Positions 1 through 5,105 of a DNA stretch of 6,042 bases are shown here, piece by piece. Under the pieces are notes generated by a model that was not told the DNA's origin, made no database searches, and saw nothing but the letters and a program-made list of their open reading frames with translations. The position numbers and the translations under genes were made by a program. Every line of letters starts with the position of its first letter. Position 1 is the first letter of the stretch. The stretch is taken from positions 1 to 6,042 of the forward strand of contig CAJBLW010000415.1 in NCBI GenBank assembly GCA_903953985.1, in the 5' to 3' direction. The stretch is from an uncultured Burkholderiales bacterium (lineage in GTDB: Bacteria > Pseudomonadota > Gammaproteobacteria > Burkholderiales > Burkholderiaceae_C).

Positions 1-93
1 GCTGCCAATGGCGTGGGCATGGGCCGTGAACTGTTTGCCCATATGCGCCGCAATGCGCTCAAAGCCGAAGAAGGAGCCTGCACATGGCTGTGA
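1..93 (+). CDS. edd: Phosphogluconate dehydratase, C-terminal tail (partial)
   Basis: The first 30 codons in frame 1 are open and end at a TGA at 91-93. The peptide contains the motif GVGMGRELFAHMRRN followed by KAEEGAC, which resembles the C-terminus of 6-phosphogluconate dehydratase (Edd, IlvD/Edd family). The enzyme converts 6-phosphogluconate to 2-keto-3-deoxy-6-phosphogluconate (KDPG) and uses an iron-sulfur cluster, although none of the cluster ligands lie in this fragment. The related IlvD is the main alternative, but the GRELF signature and the eda gene directly downstream favour Edd. Its last 10 bases overlap the start of eda, so the two genes are probably co-transcribed and translationally coupled. 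The 5' part lies outside the window. Confidence 0.82.
   Translation, partial: AANGVGMGRELFAHMRRNALKAEEGACTWL
71..76 (+). promoter_or_regulatory. Ribosome binding site of eda
   Basis: A strong AAGGAG lies seven bases before the ATG at 84, within the last codons of edd. It fixes the eda start and shows that the overlapping gene has its own initiation signal and does not depend only on ribosomes finishing edd. Confidence 0.8.
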
Positions 94-737
94 ATCTGGA
101 TGAAAACTTGACCGCTCTGCAAGTGATGCAAGACGCCCCGGTGATCCCGGTGATCGTGTTGCACGATTTGGCGCATGCCGTGCCCATGGCCCGCGCCCTG
201 GTAGCAGGGGGCATCCGAATGCTCGAGGTGACTTTGCGCACGCCACAGGCGCTGGCCTGCATGGAAGCGATTGCCAAAGAAGTGCCCGGTGCCGTGGTGG
301 GTGCAGGCACGGTGCGCAGCCCGGCAGATGCTGCTGCCGCCGCCAAAGCCGGTGCACAGTTTGCGGTCAGCCCCGGCTACACCCAAGCCGTGGGGCAAGC
401 CTGCCGCGATAACGGTTTGTCATTGCTGCCCGGTGTGGCCACCGGCAGCGAAATCATGATGGCGCTTGAAGACGGCTACACCGAACTCAAATTCTTCCCG
501 GCCATGCAAGCGGGCGGCCCTTCCATGCTCAAGGCCTGGAGCGGCCCGTTCTTTGATGTGAAGTTTTGCCCCACAGGCGGTGTGACCCCAGGCAATGCCT
601 TGGAGTTTTTAAGCCTGCCCAATGTGGCTTGTGTGGGGGGGTCGTGGCTGGTGCCCGCCAATGCACTGGCCCAGGGCGATTGGGCCCGCATCGAGGCGCT
701 GGCGCGCGAGGCGAGTCAGATTCAGCGCAAGCCCTGA
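84..737 (+). CDS. eda: KDPG aldolase (2-dehydro-3-deoxy-phosphogluconate aldolase)
   Basis: This 217-residue protein belongs to the KDPG/KHG aldolase family, close to the usual length of about 210. It splits KDPG into pyruvate and glyceraldehyde 3-phosphate, the last step of the Entner-Doudoroff pathway; family members often also cleave 4-hydroxy-2-oxoglutarate. Visible hallmarks are LEVTLRT with the catalytic Glu48, GAGTV at 73-77, the SPG segment at 96-98, LKFFPA with the Schiff-base Lys136, and PTGGV at 163-167 in the phosphate-binding region. Glu48 and Lys136 correspond to Glu45 and Lys133 of the E. coli enzyme. The ATG at 84 has an AAGGAG ribosome site at 71-76, seven bases upstream, and lies inside the end of edd (10-base overlap), which argues for coupled translation. 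The 3' end overlaps gloA on the other strand by 16 bases. Confidence 0.96.
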   Translation: MAVNLDENLTALQVMQDAPVIPVIVLHDLAHAVPMARALVAGGIRMLEVTLRTPQALACMEAIAKEVPGAVVGAGTVRSPADAAAAAKAGAQFAVSPGYTQAVGQACRDNGLSLLPGVATGSEIMMALEDGYTELKFFPAMQAGGPSMLKAWSGPFFDVKFCPTGGVTPGNALEFLSLPNVACVGGSWLVPANALAQGDWARIEALAREASQIQRKP

Positions 738-1132
738 CCCGCTGCGTATTCGGCCCGCTGGATTAACTCGACCTTGTAACCATCGGGGTCGGTCACAAAC
801 GCGATGACGGTGCTGCCGCCTTTGACCGGCCCTGCTTCGCGCGTGACCTTGCCGCCTGCGGCCTTGATCTTGTCGCAAGCGGCATACGCATCGGGCACAC
901 CCAAGGCGATGTGGCCATAGGCCGTGCCCATGTCGTAGCTTTCCGTGCCCCAGTTGTAGGTCAGCTCCAGTTCGGCGTGATCCGGGTTGTTGCCGTAACC
1001 CACAAAAGCCAGTGAGTATTTGTACTCGGGGTTTTCCGAGGTGCGCAGCAGTGTCATGCCCAGCACCTGGGTGTAAAAGTCAATCGAGCGCTGTAGGTTG
1101 CCCACGCGCAGCATGGTGTGTAGGAGTCTCAT
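722..1132 (-). CDS. gloA: Lactoylglutathione lyase (glyoxalase I)
   Basis: This 136-residue protein converts the hemithioacetal of methylglyoxal and glutathione to S-lactoylglutathione, the first step of cytosolic methylglyoxal detoxification. It matches GloA of E. coli closely in length (135) and motifs: MRLLHTMLRV with His5, ELEL with Glu56, GHIAL with His74 and DPDGYKVEL with Glu122. These four are the metal ligands, at the same numbers as in the Ni-dependent E. coli enzyme. The short form without the extra inserts of the Zn type supports Ni/Co dependence (inferred). The ATG overlaps the stop of the upstream thioesterase in an ATGA arrangement (1129-1132), so translation is probably coupled; no strong ribosome site precedes it. 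The 3' end runs 16 bases into eda on the opposite strand. Confidence 0.96.
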   Translation of the reverse strand: MRLLHTMLRVGNLQRSIDFYTQVLGMTLLRTSENPEYKYSLAFVGYGNNPDHAELELTYNWGTESYDMGTAYGHIALGVPDAYAACDKIKAAGGKVTREAGPVKGGSTVIAFVTDPDGYKVELIQRAEYAAGQGLR

Positions 1133-1704
1133 GGTCGGGTTCCAGGGGGTGAAGAAGGCATTTCAAAAACCAGGCAGGCTGTGGTTGCATGGGCGTACAG
1201 CGTGCCGTCGGGTCCGACCAGCCGGGCTTCGGCGGTGGCCAACTGGCGGCCGCAGTGCACCACTTGGCCAATGGCCCGCACGCGCCGTACTTTGGGGGTC
1301 AGGGCCTTGACGAGTTTGACGCTCAGGTCGGCCGTGGTGTAACCGCGACCGGGCGGCATCATGGTGTGCACGGCGCAGCCCAGGGCCGAATCGAGCAAGG
1401 TGGCAAACCAGCCGCCATGCACGGTACCCAACGGGTTCAGGTGGTTTAAGCCTGGGGCACCTTGGAAAATAGCTTGGCCTGCACTGACCTCGATCAGCAC
1501 AAAGTCGAGTGTTTTGGCAATACTGGCGTAAGGCAGTTCGCCACTGAGCAGGCCTTGCATGACCTCCAAACCGGTCTTGCCGGCCACCTGATTCGGTTGA
1601 GCCACGCCGGGCCCAGCGCCTGCATCCATGCGCTGGCGCACCACCTTTTCTTGGGCCAGCCAATCCTCTAGTGTTGTAGGGAGTGGGTTAAATGGGGTGT
1701 TCAC
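1129..1704 (-). CDS. PaaI-family hotdog acyl-CoA thioesterase
   Basis: This is a 191-residue single-domain hotdog protein of the PaaI/YdiI-like thioesterase group, which hydrolyses acyl- or aryl-CoA esters. The diagnostic segment is NPLGTVHGGWFATLLDSALG at 90-109: an N-P-x-G-x-x-H-G-G motif (His96, Gly97, Gly98) followed seven residues later by Asp105, the position that usually supplies the catalytic acid. The conserved core runs from about residue 60 to 182. The first 45 residues look like a helical extension (EDWLAQEKVVRQRM) of unclear purpose. The start is a GTG at 1702-1704 with only a weak AGAAAG nine bases before it. It lies 15 bases after the SDR stop and overlaps gloA by 4 bases, making it the middle gene of a three-gene unit. 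The substrate cannot be read from the sequence. Confidence 0.9.
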   Translation of the reverse strand: MNTPFNPLPTTLEDWLAQEKVVRQRMDAGAGPGVAQPNQVAGKTGLEVMQGLLSGELPYASIAKTLDFVLIEVSAGQAIFQGAPGLNHLNPLGTVHGGWFATLLDSALGCAVHTMMPPGRGYTTADLSVKLVKALTPKVRRVRAIGQVVHCGRQLATAEARLVGPDGTLYAHATTACLVFEMPSSPPGTRP

Positions 1705-1719
1705 AAATTGGGGCTTTCT

Positions 1720-2526
1720 TCAAATTGGTACGGTGTAATTGAGCGCCATGCGGCCGCCATCCACCGTTACGATTTCTCCGGTGATGTAGCTCGCCGCATC
1801 GCTGGCCAAGAAGGCCACCACCTTGGCCACCTCGTCAGGCTCGCCCAGGCGCTTCATGGGCGTGCGCATCATGATTTTTTTCTCGGCGGCTTCGCTGGTC
1901 AGCACCGCCTGGCGGGCCAACTCGGTGGCAATCGTGCCAGGTGCCACAGCGTTCACGCGGATGCCGAAGTCGGCCAGTGCCAAGGACATGGCGCGTGTGA
2001 GCTGGTTGATGCCGCCTTTGCTCACGTTGTAGCTAGCGATATTGGGAATGGCCAGCACCGCGTTGACCGAACTCATGTTGACGATGGAACCCCCGCCAGT
2101 GCTTTTCATGGCGCGGGCAGCGGCCTGGCCCATCAGGAAAGAGCCCTTGATGTTCACGTTGATCACGGCATCGAAGTCTTCTTCGGTCACGTCCAGAAAG
2201 TCAGCGGCCCGAAAGATGCCCGCGTTGTTGACCAGCACGTCGATGCGGCCAAAGGCCTGCAGCACATGGTCCACCAAGGCGTCGACGTCGGCCTTGCGGG
2301 AGACGTCGCAGGCCATGAAACCGGCGCTGTGGCCAGCGCTGCGCAATTCGGCGGCCACGGCAGCGCCTCGCTCGCTGTTCACATCGGCCAGGACCACATG
2401 GGCTCCTTCAGCCGCAAATCGGCGGGCACAGGCCTCGCCAATGCCATTGGCCGCGCCGGTGACGATGGCCACGCGGCCTTGCAGGCCAAAGGACAGTGCA
2501 TTGGACAGGGTAGGTGGGGTGGGCAT
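1720..2526 (-). CDS. Short-chain dehydrogenase/reductase (classical SDR)
   Basis: This 268-residue Rossmann-fold oxidoreductase has every classical SDR hallmark: TGAANGIG at 23-30 for dinucleotide binding, Asp48 at the end of the second strand (an acidic residue there usually means NAD(H) preference), CDV at 73-75, NNAG at 100-103, Asn125, Ser153, and the catalytic pair Tyr166/Lys170 in YNVSK. It also has the VAPG segment near 195 and a C-terminal ITGEIVTVDGG. An earlier in-frame ATG at 2565 would add 13 residues (281 in total), but the ATG at 2526 has AGGAGA seven bases upstream and the earlier one has no good ribosome site, so the shorter form is preferred. It is the first gene of the minus-strand unit with the thioesterase and gloA. 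Such proteins are often labelled glucose 1-dehydrogenase or 3-oxoacyl-ACP reductase; the real substrate is not readable here. Confidence 0.93.
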   Translation of the reverse strand: MPTPPTLSNALSFGLQGRVAIVTGAANGIGEACARRFAAEGAHVVLADVNSERGAAVAAELRSAGHSAGFMACDVSRKADVDALVDHVLQAFGRIDVLVNNAGIFRAADFLDVTEEDFDAVINVNIKGSFLMGQAAARAMKSTGGGSIVNMSSVNAVLAIPNIASYNVSKGGINQLTRAMSLALADFGIRVNAVAPGTIATELARQAVLTSEAAEKKIMMRTPMKRLGEPDEVAKVVAFLASDAASYITGEIVTVDGGRMALNYTVPI

Positions 2527-2533
2527 GTTTCGG

Positions 2534-2539
2534 TCTCCT
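2534..2539 (-). promoter_or_regulatory. Ribosome binding site that decides the SDR start
   Basis: Read on the minus strand, AGGAGA lies seven bases before the ATG at 2526. It supports the 268-residue form of the SDR over the 281-residue form starting at 2565. Confidence 0.75.
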
Positions 2540-2589
2540 GGCAGCTGGTTTGAATTGGGGCTCATGCTGCCACAGTCTGGTGGGGTGGT

Positions 2590-2618
2590 CTGTCACCTGC
2601 AAGCGCGGGGAAGATATT
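2590..2618 (+). promoter_or_regulatory. Weak candidate sigma-70 promoter for the zinc-ribbon/RIO/DTW operon
   Basis: CTGTCA at 2590-2595 (4 of 6 match to TTGACA) and GATATT at 2613-2618 (4 of 6 match to TATAAT) are separated by exactly 17 bases. The -10 element lies in the most AT-rich spot of this divergent intergenic region. Transcription from it would begin near 2625 and give a leader of about 90 bases carrying both dyad elements described below. The match is modest and could be chance. Confidence 0.25.
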
Positions 2619-2641
2619 TCGCAGTCCGTGTCACGCTCAGG

Positions 2642-2664
2642 CGCTGCAAGGCCCTTAGGCAGCG
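2642..2664. repeat. Inverted repeat / hairpin 1 in the divergent intergenic region
   Basis: CGCTGC at 2642-2647 is repeated inverted as GCAGCG at 2659-2664. Inside it, AAG at 2648-2650 pairs with CTT at 2654-2656 around a GCC loop, leaving a two-base AG bulge. The result is a nine-pair GC-rich stem. No T-run follows on either strand, so it is not a standard intrinsic terminator. Confidence 0.5.
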
Positions 2665-2696
2665 ACAATGCAAGCATCGCCTGCTCAGGCATTGTC
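2664..2696. repeat. Inverted repeat / hairpin 2 in the divergent intergenic region
   Basis: GACAATGC at 2664-2671 is repeated exactly inverted as GCATTGTC at 2689-2696 across a 17-base loop. Alternative smaller foldings exist within it: GCCTG at 2679-2683 with CAGGC at 2686-2690, and ATGC at 2668-2671 with GCAT at 2674-2677. It starts on the last base of the first dyad, so the two form one structured block ending 17 bases before the zinc-ribbon start codon. It could be a regulator binding site, a leader structure or a small dispersed palindromic repeat. Confidence 0.5.
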
Positions 2697-2713
2697 CAGG
2701 ACATCCCCCCTTC

Positions 2714-2965
2714 ATGACCCCGTCAACCCCCAGCGCTCCCAAGCGTGCCGCCCCCGATTTGTGCGAATCCTGCGCTGGTATTCAGCGCCACTGGCGCAAA
2801 GCCCCCGGCCACGCCGAACTGGTGCAAGGCACCCACAGCCGTGAAGACCGTGGCAACGGCCAGGCCAGCTTCACCCGCTACCGCTGCGACCGCTGCGGCG
2901 CGGCCTGGGAATATGAAAACAACAAGGCCAACCAGCACGCAGGCTGGGCTTTGCTTGAACACTGA
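2714..2965 (+). CDS. Small zinc-ribbon protein of unknown function
   Basis: This 83-residue hypothetical protein is not one I recognise by name. It carries two CxxC knuckles, Cys17/Cys20 (LCESC) and Cys58/Cys61 (RCDRC), 37 residues apart, the pattern of a treble-clef or zinc-ribbon fold binding one zinc ion. The segment between and after them is polar and charged (HWRKAPGH, HSREDRGN, then AAWEYENNKANQHAGW), with no signal peptide or membrane segment, so a cytoplasmic nucleic-acid- or protein-binding role is plausible. The reading frame stays open far upstream through the antisense of the SDR, but the ATG at 2714 is the sensible start: the family-like sequence begins there. The ribosome site is poor (AGGA at 2698-2701, 12 bases away). 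The RIO kinase starts nine bases after its stop, so it probably heads that operon. Confidence 0.72.
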   Translation: MTPSTPSAPKRAAPDLCESCAGIQRHWRKAPGHAELVQGTHSREDRGNGQASFTRYRCDRCGAAWEYENNKANQHAGWALLEH

Positions 2966-2974
2966 AGCCACCGC

Positions 2975-3856
2975 ATGAAAGCACCACCGAGGCTGCAGAC
3001 CCTGGTCGAAGAGGGCCTGATCGACACCGTGGTGCGTCAGCTCATGAGTGGCAAGGAGGCCATGGTCTTTGTGGTGCGCTGCGGCGATGAAACCCGCTGC
3101 GCCAAGATCTACAAAGAGGCCACCCACCGCAGCTTTCGGCAAGCGGTGGACTACACCGAAAACCGCAAGGTCAAGAACTCGCGCTCGGCCCGTGCCATGG
3201 CCAAGGGCAGCAAGTTTGGCCGCCAGGAACAAGAAGCCGCCTGGCAAAGCGCTGAGGTGGATGCGTTGTACCGCTTGGCCGCAGCCGGTGTGCGCGTACC
3301 CCGGCCCTTCAACTTTTTTGACGGTGTGCTGCTCATGGAGTTGGTCACCGATGCGCACGGCGACGCCGCCCCGCGCCTGAATGATGTGGCTTTCACGCCT
3401 GAGCAAGCCCTGCAACACCACGCCACCTTGATCGGCGAAGTGGTGCGCATGTTTTGTGCGGGCGTGGTGCATGGGGATTTGTCGGAGTTCAACATTTTGT
3501 TTGCGCACATCCCGGGCGAGGGCGATCAGCCAGGGGTGGACGAGCCCGTCATCATCGACCTGCCGCAAGCGGTGGACGCGGCCGGCAACAACCACGCCCA
3601 GCGCATGCTGCTGCGCGATGTGAACAACCTGCGCGACTTTTTTGGGCAATTTGCCCCCGCGCTTTTAAAGACCGATTACGGCCCCGAAATCTGGAGCCTG
3701 TACCAAGCGGGATTGCTGAGCAATGAAACGCCGTTGACGGGTCGTTTTGAGCGGTCGACTGCCAACGTGGACATGGCGGCCGTGCTGCGCGAGATCGACG
3801 ATGCGCGTGACGAAGAGGCGGCCCGTCGACTGCGCATGGCCACGCCTGCGGCTTGA
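2975..3856 (+). CDS. RIO-family atypical serine/threonine protein kinase
   Basis: This 293-residue protein is a bacterial RIO1-like kinase. The core motifs are in order: SGKEAMVF at 25-32 (the RIO version of the P-loop), CAKIYKEAT with the ATP-contacting Lys44, the basic segment 64-82 (RKVKNSRSARAMAKGSKFG) typical of the flexible RIO1 loop, LLMELV near 119-124 as hinge, HGDLSEFN with catalytic Asp168 and Asn173, and IIDLPQAVD with metal-binding Asp195. All catalytic residues are present, so it should be active. Archaeal and eukaryotic RIO1 act in small-subunit ribosome maturation; bacterial members are little understood. An acidic/proline insert (about 178-190) separates the catalytic loop from the DLPQ strand. 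The tail (270-288) is charged and helical. It sits nine bases after the zinc-ribbon gene and overlaps the DTW gene by four bases. Confidence 0.93.
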   Translation: MKAPPRLQTLVEEGLIDTVVRQLMSGKEAMVFVVRCGDETRCAKIYKEATHRSFRQAVDYTENRKVKNSRSARAMAKGSKFGRQEQEAAWQSAEVDALYRLAAAGVRVPRPFNFFDGVLLMELVTDAHGDAAPRLNDVAFTPEQALQHHATLIGEVVRMFCAGVVHGDLSEFNILFAHIPGEGDQPGVDEPVIIDLPQAVDAAGNNHAQRMLLRDVNNLRDFFGQFAPALLKTDYGPEIWSLYQAGLLSNETPLTGRFERSTANVDMAAVLREIDDARDEEAARRLRMATPAA

Positions 3857-4599
3857 AGACAGCCTCGGCTTTGAAAGTGCCCCACGCCGTCTCGCGCTTG
3901 CGCGCTGAACGCCTGGCCCGCAGCGCCAAACCTTTCTTGGCCCGTGGCGGTATCAAGGGCGAGCGTTGCACTGGTTGCCGCTTGGTGCCCAGTCACTGCC
4001 TGTGCGGTGTGCGACCCGAGTTGGCCACCCAATCGGGCATGTGTTTGCTCATGGCCGATATTGAACCCCTCAAGCCCAGCAACACCGGCTGGCTGATCGC
4101 CGATGTGGTGCCCGACACTTTTGCCTTTGGCTGGGCCCGCACCGAGTTAGACCCGGCCTTGCAGGCCCTGCTGGCCGATCCGCAGTGGCAGGCTTTTGTG
4201 GTGTTTCCGGGCGAATTTGTGGCGCCCGAGCGGGTGGTCAGCGAGGTGCCTGACATGCCCGCCGGTCAGCGCCCGCTGTTCATCCTGCTCGACGCCACCT
4301 GGCCCGAAGCGCGCAAAATGTTCCGCAAAAGTCCTTACCTGAACGCCTTGCCCGTGCTCAGCCTGAATCCCGAGCAGGTCTCGCGTTACCAGTTGCGCCG
4401 CTCCAAGAGAGATGACCACTTTTGCACCAGCGAAGTGGCCGCCATGTGCCTCGCCTTGGCGGGTGAGGCGCATGCAGCCGACACACTGAAGTCCTATCTG
4501 GACGTTTACACCCACCATTACTTGCAAGCCAAACACCAGCTGCCACCGCATTGGGACGGCCCCGAGCATGCCAGCTTGCAGGGCCTGAAGCAGGGTTGA
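3853..4599 (+). CDS. tapT: DTW-domain tRNA-uridine aminocarboxypropyltransferase
   Basis: This 248-residue DTW-domain protein is similar in length to E. coli TapT/YfiP. TapT transfers the 3-amino-3-carboxypropyl group of S-adenosylmethionine to uridine 47 of tRNA, giving acp3U. The order of motifs is a zinc-binding CxxC-x6-CxC cluster (Cys39, Cys42, Cys49, Cys51), KPSNTGWLIAD at 74-84, LLDATWPEARKM at 145-156 carrying the family's D-x-T-W signature (Asp147, Thr149, Trp150), and LRRSKRDDHFCTSEVAA at 181-197. The proposed start is a TTG at 3853-3855 overlapping the RIO stop (TTGA). There is no clear ribosome site, so translation may depend on coupling; the first 30 or so residues are the least certain part, since a later TTG or GTG is possible. 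The gene symbol is by family, as paralogues of the DTW group (TuaA type) differ in target. Confidence 0.88.
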   Translation: MKTASALKVPHAVSRLRAERLARSAKPFLARGGIKGERCTGCRLVPSHCLCGVRPELATQSGMCLLMADIEPLKPSNTGWLIADVVPDTFAFGWARTELDPALQALLADPQWQAFVVFPGEFVAPERVVSEVPDMPAGQRPLFILLDATWPEARKMFRKSPYLNALPVLSLNPEQVSRYQLRRSKRDDHFCTSEVAAMCLALAGEAHAADTLKSYLDVYTHHYLQAKHQLPPHWDGPEHASLQGLKQG

Positions 4600-4646
4600 G
4601 TTGGGGTTGATAGGGTGACCGCGCTGCCTGCCTGGGCGGCTTCCGC

Positions 4647-4652
4647 TAACAT
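4647..4652 (+). promoter_or_regulatory. Possible -10 element before the VOC-pirin pair
   Basis: TAACAT (4 of 6 to TATAAT) lies in the 100-base gap between the DTW gene and the VOC gene, about 48 bases before the VOC start. No convincing -35 hexamer is found at the right distance. The gap itself has no clear terminator: a short CCGC/GCGG dyad at 4619-4639 has no T-run after it. Reported only as the best candidate in the gap. Confidence 0.18.
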
Positions 4653-4689
4653 GAGTGCTCAACAAATCTGCCCGGCAACGGGTCTACAT

Positions 4690-4693
4690 GGAG
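4690..4693 (+). promoter_or_regulatory. Ribosome binding site that decides the VOC protein start
   Basis: GGAG lies six bases before the ATG at 4700. Earlier in-frame starts, a GTG at 4655 and an ATG at 4688, have no comparable site, so the start at 4700 is preferred. Confidence 0.7.
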
Positions 4694-4699
4694 ATAGCA

Positions 4700-5077
4700 A
4701 TGTTCAGTCATGTGATGGTCGGTGTGAATGACCTGGAAGTTTCCAAAAAGTTTTACGACGCAGTGTTGGGTACGCTAGGCTATGGCCCAGGTTTTGCCAA
4801 CAACAAGCGGTACTTTTACCGCAGCCCCACCGGCACCTTTGCCATCACCACGCCCATCAACGGCGAGGCAGCTTGCCACGGCAACGGCAGCACCATTGGC
4901 TTCACGGCCACTTCGGTCGAGCAAGCCGATGCCTTCCATGCAGCCGGGGTAGCCACCGGCGGCACCCCCTGCGAAGACCCGCCCGGTTTGCGTGAAGGCC
5001 CAGCTGGCAAGCTTTATTTGGCCTACCTGCGCGACCCCGACGGCAACAAGATCTGCGCCTTGCACCGTCCCCGTTGA
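4700..5077 (+). CDS. VOC (glyoxalase/dioxygenase fold) superfamily protein
   Basis: This 125-residue single-domain protein has the paired beta-alpha-beta-beta-beta layout of the vicinal oxygen chelate fold. Half one is MFSHVMVGVNDLEVSKKFYDAVL and following, up to about residue 55; half two starts at STIGFTA (64-70) and ends with DPDGNKICAL at 112-121. Family members include glyoxalase I, ring-cleavage dioxygenases and antibiotic-binding proteins. Compared with GloA, His4 is kept, but the positions of the other metal ligands appear to hold Ala48, Thr65 and Cys119, so ordinary glyoxalase I activity is unlikely. The start at ATG 4700 is chosen for its GGAG six bases upstream; beginning at 4655 would add 15 unconserved-looking residues. 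The pirin gene follows 28 bases after the stop, probably in the same transcript. The substrate is unknown. Confidence 0.88.
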   Translation: MFSHVMVGVNDLEVSKKFYDAVLGTLGYGPGFANNKRYFYRSPTGTFAITTPINGEAACHGNGSTIGFTATSVEQADAFHAAGVATGGTPCEDPPGLREGPAGKLYLAYLRDPDGNKICALHRPR

Positions 5078-5094
5078 TCGTTGGGTTTTTTGAA

Positions 5095-5099
5095 AAGGA
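5095..5099 (+). promoter_or_regulatory. Ribosome binding site of the pirin gene
   Basis: AAGGA lies six bases before the GTG at 5106, which supports this non-ATG start in the short gap after the VOC gene. Confidence 0.7.
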
Positions 5100-5105
5100 T
5101 CGGTT

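Noticed and set aside
635..641. Run of seven G's inside eda, a possible slippage site
   Set aside because: The frame is intact with a normal family C-terminus, and a seven-base G run is unremarkable in GC-rich DNA.
1708..2553. A 281-codon plus-strand open frame exactly opposite the SDR gene
   Set aside because: It is the mirror of a GC-rich coding frame, with a His/Gly/Ala-rich, family-free translation; the minus-strand frame has every SDR motif.
2408..2704. Minus-strand frame containing LSLPKGLA, recalling dispersed repeats with LSLSKG-like translations common in Burkholderiales
   Set aside because: The underlying DNA does not match the usual repeat consensus as I recall it, and only one copy is present in the window.
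2042..2713. Long upstream extension of the zinc-ribbon reading frame
   Set aside because: The frame is open back to 2042 only because it runs antisense to the SDR gene; the zinc-ribbon gene is taken to start at the ATG at 2714.
2723..3649. A 308-codon minus-strand open frame opposite the zinc-ribbon and RIO kinase genes
   Set aside because: Its translation has no recognisable motif and is a codon-bias shadow; the plus strand encodes a complete kinase.
4651..4731. Short ATG frame (about 26 codons) before the VOC gene, a possible leader peptide
   Set aside because: It has no ribosome site, no run of regulatory codons and overlaps the VOC start out of frame; likely chance.
5064..5092. CCC...GGG followed by six T's between VOC and pirin, resembling an intrinsic terminator
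   Set aside because: The stem is only three or four pairs and the T-run leads directly into the pirin ribosome site, so real termination there is unlikely.
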